From NCBI RefSeq assembly GCF_027595985.1, contig NC_073313.1:105357052-105421051 (forward strand): DNA of 64,000 bases, read 5' to 3'. Origin of the DNA: Sorex araneus. Taxonomy: Eukaryota; Chordata; Mammalia; Eulipotyphla; Soricidae. Numbering within the stretch: the first letter of the stretch is position 1; each line of letters begins with the position of its first letter. The notes beneath the pieces were generated by a model that was not told where the DNA came from, made no database searches, and was given only the letters and a program-made list of their open reading frames with translations. This document shows positions 62,601-64,000 of this stretch, piece by piece. The position numbers were made by a program, and so were the translations under genes.

Positions 62601-64000
62601 CACCAGGATAATCCTTTCAGAGCTAATGCTGCTGCTGCAGGGACTGTAACATTAGAGGTCTAGGGGCTGAGAAGTGTGACATATGAAATGAAATGGATGT
62701 AAAAGTTAAAAGGAATTGGGTAGAGTTTGGTCCATAAGGTAGCCCTTATATTACTTGTCCTTGACAACTGTTCTTACTGCTGGAGTTGTTAACCCAAAGA
62801 AGCAGAGCTAGGACATATATAACATGGGGCCTTCATCATATTCCCACTTTACTGATCATGTGTTCTGGCTTAGGTGTTTGAGCTGTTTGAGCTTCTGCCC
62901 TCAAAAGTCATGATGACTCTAAGTCTGGATCATATCTGCATCTTAAGATGAAAGAGAGAAATTAACAACTTACCAGGTGGACCTGGGGGACCACGTTGGC
63001 CTGGCAAACCATCTCTACCAGGGAGACCAGCTATGCCAACTGTGGTGTGGCCAGGGTTTCCTTGGTTCCCTTTCAGGCCCGGAACTCCATCTAGCCCTTT
63101 GGTACCAGGGACACCTGGAAAAACAAGCCCACACAAAGATGCTAATCACACTCTACTCTGCAAGCATTATTCCAATTAGGGTTATATTTTGAAACTCAAG
63201 ACCAAGAAAAAAATATGACAAAATATTTACTCTTATTTAGCACTGGACTTAGAAGCCACCTCTAAGCCACGCAACCCTCTAGTCTCATCTCTTGGGAAAT
63301 TGAGGCCCAAAGAAGTGAGAAACCATGGGTCAGGGGCACTGAGCTTCTGTGTGGCAAAGGTGAAAGGAAAACCTGCATTTTAACCTCCTGCTTTTCAGCT
63401 TCTTCCAATTTGGCACTGGGGGACAGCTGCAACAGCTTTCAAATGGCTGTTTCGAAAGCACAGATATTCTTACAGAGGGCCTTATCTAAGTAACTTAGAA
63501 ACCAGTGCCTTTAAGAGTAATGTCTGAGGCTTTCTGTTTTCGTCATCATCTGCTCACTATTATTGAATAACATATGGCTCCACTGATTGACTCAAAGGTA
63601 TCCTCCGTACAATCCTAAGATCATTTAAGCACCACGTTAAGCACAGAATGAGGGTGGTGAGGGTTCAAACTTTCTTTTTTAGCACTTTTTTGCAAGTGCC
63701 AACTGGAACATCACATCCACAGAAGAATTACAGTACTGGGGGCAGCCCATCCCAGTCAACCTCTGGTTTCCACAAGCAGTGCCAGTCTGGGATTGTCTGT
63801 ACAGATATGGTACATTATTAAGGTCAAGTGAAAGTTGCTCAATCAGGCCCTGTCCTTATTTACATTAGTCTTGGGCAGATAGTGAGGAACTTCCTGAATA
63901 TAGTCTACCTTTACCTTGATTTTGGCTAGGTATATGCCTCGTCCAGAGGTATTGCTTTATGTAGAGGGAGGGTTAGTTTGTTTCACCTGGTAAAGCTGGG
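29265..64000 (-). CDS. COL4A6: COL4A6, 3' part of gene (spliced; exons listed separately)
   Basis: This is the collagen IV alpha-6 chain, a secreted basement-membrane protein that trimerises with two alpha-5 chains through its NC1 domain. It was identified from the carboxyl terminus [14 protein letters not shown] and the NC1 block [20 protein letters not shown], which match alpha-6 as I remember it better than alpha-2 or alpha-4. Twenty-seven complete exons plus one cut exon are found, all with GT/AG sites and compatible phases, giving about 1,290 codons. That is roughly the carboxyl three-quarters of a chain near 1,690 residues. Signal peptide, 7S domain and first helix exons lie beyond 64,000. 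The triple helix is Gly-X-Y with about a dozen interruptions, as usual for type IV. Next to ATG4A, tail to tail, as in other mammals. Confidence 0.93.
29276..29281 (-). terminator. COL4A6: COL4A6 poly(A) signal AATAAA (candidate)
   Basis: The plus strand reads TTTATT, giving GACAAATAAAAGAATTC on the minus strand, about 1.48 kb after the stop. Confidence 0.5.
30168..30314 (-). mobile_element. SINE in the COL4A6 3' UTR
   Basis: AGGCCACACCTGGCAGTGCT through GGAACCATATGTAGTGCTGA to ACTATCTCTCTGGCCCC. It lies in the sense orientation of COL4A6 and would be part of the mRNA. Confidence 0.85.
30758..31018 (-). CDS. COL4A6: COL4A6 last coding exon (NC1, second half)
   Basis: The exon starts in phase 0 after CTCTATTGCAG and reads [19 protein letters not shown], then [20 protein letters not shown], ending [10 protein letters not shown] and stop TAA. 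It carries five cysteines of the second C4 repeat (SC, EC, TC, RC, VC). The lysine in ETLKVG occupies the position of the Lys that forms the sulfilimine cross-link between NC1 hexamer halves (family knowledge). Confidence 0.95.
   Translation of the reverse strand, partial: HTAAGAEGGGQSLVSPGSCLEHFRATPFIECSGARGTCHYFANKYSFWLTTVEEQQQFEEEPVSETLKVGQLHTRVSRCQVCVKSL
33284..33372 (+). repeat. (TTCC)n microsatellite
   Basis: About 22 copies of TTCC precede an L1 3' end, on the side where its poly(A) tail would be. Confidence 0.95.
33385..33582 (-). mobile_element. L1 3' end fragment
   Basis: TAGAATCACTGTGAGAAAGG through CATCCCTCCACCAGTGTACA is the shrew L1 3' UTR in minus orientation. Confidence 0.82.
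33762..34048 (-). CDS. COL4A6: COL4A6 NC1 exon (middle)
   Basis: Acceptor TTTTTCCAG, donor ATG|GTAAGG, phases 1 to 0. It reads [19 protein letters not shown], then [34 protein letters not shown] and [13 protein letters not shown]. It completes the first C4 repeat and opens the second. The methionines in SIPMMP fall where the sulfilimine-bonded Met lies in other chains. Confidence 0.95.
34297..34430 (-). mobile_element. Shrew SINE, 3' part and degraded head
   Basis: GGTCACACCTGGTGGTGCTC through CATGGGATCCTATATGG to GTGCTAATTATCTGATCCC. Confidence 0.8.
34540..34790 (+). mobile_element. MIR-like ancient SINE
   Basis: TAATATGTGCCAAATGTTCT, then CCTATGAGGTATTCC and GGGTTAGAACCCAGATCTGC follow the MIR plan. 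Confidence 0.5.
34850..35168 (-). mobile_element. Two tandem shrew SINE copies
   Basis: 34,862-35,018 (GCCACACCTGGTGGTGCTCA to CTACTGTCTCTGCAGCCCC) and 35,028-35,168 (TAGGCCACACCTGGTAGTGC to GAACTATCTCCCTGAG). Confidence 0.83.
35226..35417 (-). CDS. COL4A6: COL4A6 exon joining the triple helix to NC1
   Basis: The exon begins with the last Gly-X-Y triplets ([15 protein letters not shown]), then NC1 starts: [44 protein letters not shown]. Acceptor TCCTCTTAG, donor TTAG|GTAGGT. Two SINEs end about 60 bases downstream of the donor. Confidence 0.95.
35465..35670 (+). mobile_element. MIR-like ancient SINE
   Basis: TGTGCCAACCCTTGAGCAGG, then CCATAACAACCTTATCA and GAAGCTGAAGTTCAGAAGTC resemble MIR. 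Confidence 0.45.
36282..36398 (-). CDS. COL4A6: COL4A6 Gly-X-Y exon
   Basis: 117 nt, phase 1 to 1, uninterrupted helix from [13 protein letters not shown] to [10 protein letters not shown]. The donor GTGTGG is weak. Confidence 0.93.
36640..36815 (+). mobile_element. MIR-like ancient SINE, 3' part
   Basis: CAAACTTACTCCAGTTGGAG followed by AGCTGGGATTAGAAGCCAGC resembles the MIR end. Confidence 0.4.
37093..37239 (-). CDS. COL4A6: COL4A6 Gly-X-Y exon with interruption
   Basis: 147 nt. [10 protein letters not shown] is followed by the interruption [12 protein letters not shown], then [13 protein letters not shown] to GGLQG. Acceptor CTTCCTACAG, donor GTGAGA. Confidence 0.93.
38205..38572 (-). 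mobile_element. Two tandem shrew SINE copies
   Basis: 38,205-38,400 (TGGGCTGCACCTGGCATTGC to ACTGTACTATCGCTCCAGCC) and 38,401-38,572 (TAGGCCACATCTGGTAGTGC to GTCATCTCTCTGAACCCC), head to tail. Confidence 0.87.
39152..39250 (-). CDS. COL4A6: COL4A6 Gly-X-Y exon
   Basis: 99 nt, uninterrupted, from [13 protein letters not shown] to [10 protein letters not shown]; acceptor TTTGTCAG, donor GTGAGT. Confidence 0.93.
39318..39473 (-). mobile_element. Shrew SINE
   Basis: GGGGCTACACCTCATGGTGC to CTGTACTATCCCTTCTGCCC. Confidence 0.82.
39618..39779 (-). CDS. COL4A6: COL4A6 Gly-X-Y exon with interruption
   Basis: 162 nt, [13 protein letters not shown], a short break at GPTSDQG, then [13 protein letters not shown] to GELGLKG. 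Donor GTATGG. Confidence 0.93.
40117..40233 (-). CDS. COL4A6: COL4A6 Gly-X-Y exon with interruption
   Basis: 117 nt; the helix [13 protein letters not shown] is broken by [10 protein letters not shown], then continues [16 protein letters not shown]. Acceptor TTCTTTGCAG, donor GTAAAG. Confidence 0.93.
41726..41813 (+). mobile_element. Long-tail SINE, 3' fragment
   Basis: AACAAGTCTCACAATGGAGA, then CTGCTCGAGCAAATCGATGA and GGATGACAGTGCTACAGTGC. Confidence 0.82.
42590..42745 (-). mobile_element. Shrew SINE
   Basis: GGATCCACACCCAGCAGTGC through TCCTTGGCTTCGTGCTCAGG to CACTGTACTATTTCCCCAAA. Confidence 0.82.
43191..43305 (-). mobile_element. Head-only SINE with duplicated B-box segment
   Basis: Only the tRNA-like head is present. 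GATGCTGGGAATCGAACCC occurs twice (43,204-43,222 and 43,233-43,251) around a T-run. The rest, GGGTTGGCCGCGTGCAAGGC to GTGCTATCGCTCCAGCC, is close to consensus. Confidence 0.85.
43320..43445 (+). mobile_element. MIR-like ancient SINE
   Basis: TTAAGGTCACAGAGCTAGTG then AGGTAGAGCTGGTATATGA matches the MIR core end. Confidence 0.5.
44150..44275 (-). CDS. COL4A6: COL4A6 Gly-X-Y exon with two interruptions
   Basis: 126 nt. Breaks at GTSLTG and GTGVGISG surround [13 protein letters not shown]; it ends [10 protein letters not shown]. Donor GTAAGT. The 3.9-kb intron downstream (40,234-44,149) is the longest between helix exons in this half. Confidence 0.92.
44590..44661 (-). CDS. COL4A6: COL4A6 Gly-X-Y exon
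   Basis: 72 nt, uninterrupted [13 protein letters not shown] to GDHGTQG; acceptor TTCCCTTCAG, donor GTAAGC. Confidence 0.92.
44727..44845 (-). mobile_element. Internally deleted shrew SINE
   Basis: CAGGCTGCACCCAGTGGTGC joins directly to GGGTGCTGGGGATTAAACCT, skipping the middle, and ends ACTATATTTCCAGCCC. Confidence 0.8.
45376..45483 (-). CDS. COL4A6: COL4A6 Gly-X-Y exon with non-consensus donor
   Basis: 108 nt, [13 protein letters not shown] to GLKGTKG, uninterrupted. The donor is CCAAAG|GTTTGT, lacking the usual purine-purine at +3/+4. Confidence 0.91.
45577..45684 (-). CDS. COL4A6: COL4A6 Gly-X-Y exon
   Basis: 108 nt, [13 protein letters not shown] to [10 protein letters not shown], uninterrupted; only 93 bases of intron separate it from the next exon. 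Donor GTACTA is weak. Confidence 0.92.
46080..46236 (-). mobile_element. Diverged SINE
   Basis: GGTCCAGCAATGCTCAGGGC through TGTAGTGTCAGTTATCAAAC to GAGTTATCTTTCTGGCTC. Confidence 0.65.
46435..46509 (-). CDS. COL4A6: COL4A6 Gly-X-Y exon
   Basis: 75 nt, [14 protein letters not shown] (one-residue slip at GETLG) then [13 protein letters not shown]; donor GTAAGG. Confidence 0.92.
47082..47145 (-). CDS. COL4A6: COL4A6 Gly-X-Y exon starting with a whole Gly codon
   Basis: 64 nt: phase 0 at its start (GGT TCA CAG), phase 1 at its end; [13 protein letters not shown] to GLPGLKG. The acceptor TACTGTTTTAAAG has a poor pyrimidine tract. Confidence 0.88.
47657..47912 (-). mobile_element. Long-tail SINE, complete
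   Basis: Reverse complement of the long-tail module (CGATTTACTCGAGCAGGTAC, TTGTGAGACTTGTTACTATT, GCCATGGGTAGCTTGCCAGG) joined to the shared head (CAGCTGCGTGCAAGGTAAAC to GTGCTATCACTCCAGTCC). Confidence 0.88.
48225..48430 (+). mobile_element. MIR-like ancient SINE
   Basis: AAAAGCTTTACAGATAATCA and AATAGGCTCAGGGAAGTTAA resemble MIR. Confidence 0.45.
48450..48616 (-). mobile_element. Shrew SINE
   Basis: GACATATCTGGTAGTGTTCA through CTGGCTCCGTGCTCAGAGAT to TGATTTCTCCAGCACCC. Confidence 0.8.
49188..49369 (-). CDS. COL4A6: COL4A6 Gly-X-Y exon with sequon-bearing interruption
   Basis: 182 nt, phase 1 to 0. [16 protein letters not shown] is followed by the break GYHNTTKG, which contains an N-T-T glycosylation sequon; it then runs [10 protein letters not shown] to GIPGET. 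Donor ACT|GTAAGT. Confidence 0.93.
49818..49943 (-). CDS. COL4A6: COL4A6 Gly-X-Y exon with long interruption
   Basis: 126 nt. [10 protein letters not shown], then the 13-residue break [13 protein letters not shown], then [13 protein letters not shown] to GPRG. Donor GTACTG is weak. Confidence 0.92.
50368..50511 (-). CDS. COL4A6: COL4A6 Gly-X-Y exon
   Basis: 144 nt, uninterrupted [13 protein letters not shown] to GSPGLKG; acceptor TTTTTCAACAG, donor GTAAAG. Confidence 0.93.
50535..50650 (+). mobile_element. MIR-like ancient SINE
   Basis: TAGCTCCATTTTACGTAGAA, then CACAAAGCTAGGAGGCAGTG. Confidence 0.45.
50818..50988 (-). CDS. COL4A6: COL4A6 Gly-X-Y exon
   Basis: 171 nt, uninterrupted [13 protein letters not shown] to GLPGLKG; acceptor GCCGATTTAG, donor GTAAGT. 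Confidence 0.93.
50989..52705 (-). other. COL4A6 1.7-kb intron
   Basis: Apart from a plus-strand SINE at 52,012-52,175 I recognise nothing; no additional Gly-X-Y exon is visible. Confidence 0.55.
52012..52175 (+). mobile_element. Shrew SINE, diverged
   Basis: AGGGCTGGAGAGAGTATAGA through CACATGGCTGACCCAAGTAT to GCACTGCTGGCTGTGGCCC. Confidence 0.78.
52706..52867 (-). CDS. COL4A6: COL4A6 Gly-X-Y exon
   Basis: 162 nt, uninterrupted [13 protein letters not shown] to GTPGISG; acceptor TTTCATTAG, donor GTAAGT. Confidence 0.93.
53236..53350 (+). mobile_element. Diverged SINE whose tail leads into a microsatellite
   Basis: CGGGGCCTTAGAGATGGCAT through TTCTGGTTTGAAATCCTGCA to ACACTGCTGGCTGCGGTCC, then an A-rich tail and the GAAA run. 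Confidence 0.7.
53355..53649 (+). repeat. (GAAA)n/(GGAA)n, AT run and (GA)n compound microsatellite
   Basis: GAAA and GGAA tetranucleotides run to about 53,530, a TATATAAATATATATA stretch follows, then GA dinucleotides to 53,649, four bases short of the donor dinucleotide of the next COL4A6 exon. Confidence 0.95.
53655..53876 (-). CDS. COL4A6: COL4A6 Gly-X-Y exon beside a CT tract
   Basis: 222 nt, the longest helix exon here. [13 protein letters not shown] through a break at GEVFSAEKG to [10 protein letters not shown]. Acceptor CTTACATGCAG. The donor AAAG|GTAACC is followed directly by a long CT-dinucleotide run on the transcript strand. Confidence 0.93.
54628..54735 (-). CDS. COL4A6: COL4A6 Gly-X-Y exon with interruption
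   Basis: 108 nt, [13 protein letters not shown] to [10 protein letters not shown], then the break SVPLPELP at its end; donor GTAAGG. Confidence 0.92.
55006..55077 (-). CDS. COL4A6: COL4A6 exon with cysteine-bearing interruption
   Basis: 72 nt. It begins with the non-helical block [13 protein letters not shown], holding one cysteine, then [13 protein letters not shown]. Acceptor CCTTGACAG, donor GTATGT. Confidence 0.92.
55740..56185 (+). mobile_element. MIR-like ancient SINE split by a shrew SINE
   Basis: The 5' half has ATGTATTGGTTAAATGTTGG and GACAGATTTGAGCTTGTATT. The 3' half has GCACTTGGCACACTGCCTGG and CTCTGTGAATAAAGCC. A reverse-complement shrew SINE (55,895-56,067) separates them. Confidence 0.6.
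55895..56067 (-). mobile_element. Shrew SINE inside a MIR
   Basis: GGGGGGTACACCTGGTGATG through CTGGGGATTGAACCCTGGTT to CTGTACTATATCTGGTCCT. Confidence 0.83.
56245..56515 (+). mobile_element. Long-tail SINE, complete
   Basis: Shared head GGCTGGAGCGATAGCGCAGT, then the long-tail module AGCCTGGCAAGCTACCCATG, GATATGCCAAAAACAGTAAC and CACTCGAGCAAATCGATGAG. Confidence 0.9.
57034..57236 (+). mobile_element. Shrew SINE with A tail
   Basis: GAGGGACTGGAGAGATGTTA through TTGGTTTGAACCCTGGCACT to CAGCTGGGTGTTACCC and an A run; a C-rich expansion lies in its middle. Confidence 0.8.
57237..59284 (-). other. COL4A6 intron, mostly unique
   Basis: AT-rich; only a badly decayed minus-strand SINE (about 58,690-58,865) is recognisable. 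No exon-like Gly-X-Y frame. Confidence 0.5.
59285..59468 (-). CDS. COL4A6: COL4A6 Gly-X-Y exon
   Basis: 184 nt, phase 0 to 1. [15 protein letters not shown] with short slips at GLG and GIG, ending [10 protein letters not shown]. The intron downstream is 4.2 kb. Confidence 0.93.
59608..59755 (+). mobile_element. L1 3' end fragment
   Basis: GGACCCTGGTGGAGGGAAGT, then GGTGTTGGAACATTTTATGC and CAGTGTCTCAAAAAAAATTC match the L1 tail type seen elsewhere in the window. Confidence 0.7.
60199..60378 (-). CDS. COL4A6: COL4A6 Gly-X-Y exon with interruption
   Basis: 180 nt, phase 0 at both ends. [13 protein letters not shown], break [10 protein letters not shown], then [10 protein letters not shown] to GTKGLP. 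Donor GTAAGT. Confidence 0.93.
60854..61014 (-). CDS. COL4A6: COL4A6 exon with two-cysteine interruption
   Basis: 161 nt, phase 1 to 0. GEPG is followed by the break [11 protein letters not shown] with a CxC pair, then [13 protein letters not shown] to GPSGAP. Donor GTAAGT. Confidence 0.93.
61165..61300 (+). mobile_element. Diverged SINE
   Basis: AAGAGCTCTGGGTTTGATCC, then AGCCAAGTGTGGACTCAAAG, with A-rich end (AAAACCAAAACC). Confidence 0.6.
61604..61666 (-). CDS. COL4A6: COL4A6 short Gly-X-Y exon
   Basis: 63 nt, [13 protein letters not shown] to GLKGVKG, uninterrupted; acceptor AACATAG, donor GTGATT. Confidence 0.85.
61735..61812 (+). mobile_element. L1 3' tail fragment
   Basis: AACATGAAAGTTCATAAGTT, then GTACCTCACGGTGATTCACT and an A-rich end. 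Confidence 0.7.
62297..62458 (+). mobile_element. Shrew SINE
   Basis: GGGGTTGGAGAGATAGTACA through GGTTCAATCCCTGGCCTCAC to ACAGCTAGGTGTGGCCC. Confidence 0.88.
62974..63114 (-). CDS. COL4A6: COL4A6 Gly-X-Y exon
   Basis: 141 nt, [13 protein letters not shown], break GHTTVG, then [10 protein letters not shown] to GPPGPPG. Acceptor TTTTTCCAG, donor GTAAGT. Confidence 0.93.
63240..63400 (+). mobile_element. Possible MIR remnant
   Basis: TGGGAAATTGAGGCCCAAAG resembles the MIR core. The remainder of the intron to 63,986 shows nothing I recognise. Confidence 0.35.
63987..64000 (-). CDS. COL4A6: COL4A6 exon cut by window edge (partial)
   Basis: The last 14 bases give PALPG in the phase needed by the next exon, followed by donor GTGAAA. 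The fragment is short; the call rests on phase and position. Confidence 0.65.

Overview
This is a mammalian nuclear DNA window, very probably from a shrew (Soricidae, Sorex-like). It carries the 3' ends of two convergent X-linked genes, embedded in dense lineage-specific SINEs and nested L1 elements. The organism call rests on dozens of copies of a tRNA-derived SINE with the head 'GGGCCGGAGCGATAGCACAG', which I recognise from shrew sequence; it is recall plus inference, not a database match.

Layout. (1) 1-13,030: a degenerate, almost purely purine (GAGA/GTGAGAGC/AAGAG-type) array on the plus strand, with one block (about 4,620-6,115) in the opposite polarity and a few SINEs. It lies in an intron of ATG4A. 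(2) 13,180-13,236, 26,610-26,718 and 27,248-27,318: the last three coding exons of ATG4A (plus strand), ending in the FEIL-SV carboxyl terminus, with a poly(A) signal at 27,753. The 13.4-kb intron between the first two is a stack of nested L1 insertions, including a twin-primed (internally inverted) copy. (3) 27.8-29.27 kb: short intergenic stretch with a hAT-type element split by a SINE. (4) about 29,265-64,000: the 3' part of COL4A6 on the minus strand. It comprises the 3'UTR, three exons for the NC1 domain (12 cysteines), and 25 further exons of Gly-X-Y triple helix with interruptions, the last cut by the window edge. Reading frame and splice phase agree across every junction.

The two genes meet tail to tail. 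ATG4A encodes a cysteine protease that processes Atg8-family proteins in autophagy. COL4A6 encodes the alpha-6 chain of basement-membrane collagen IV. They are neighbours, not members of one pathway.

I found no new gene system. The most unusual items are the 13-kb purine array with its inverted, SINE-carrying block; the twin-primed L1 with matching target-site duplications; and a weak COL4A6 donor site abutted by a long CT-dinucleotide tract. The many long open frames in the first 13 kb are low-complexity artefacts. All identifications are from reading the sequence; none was checked by search.
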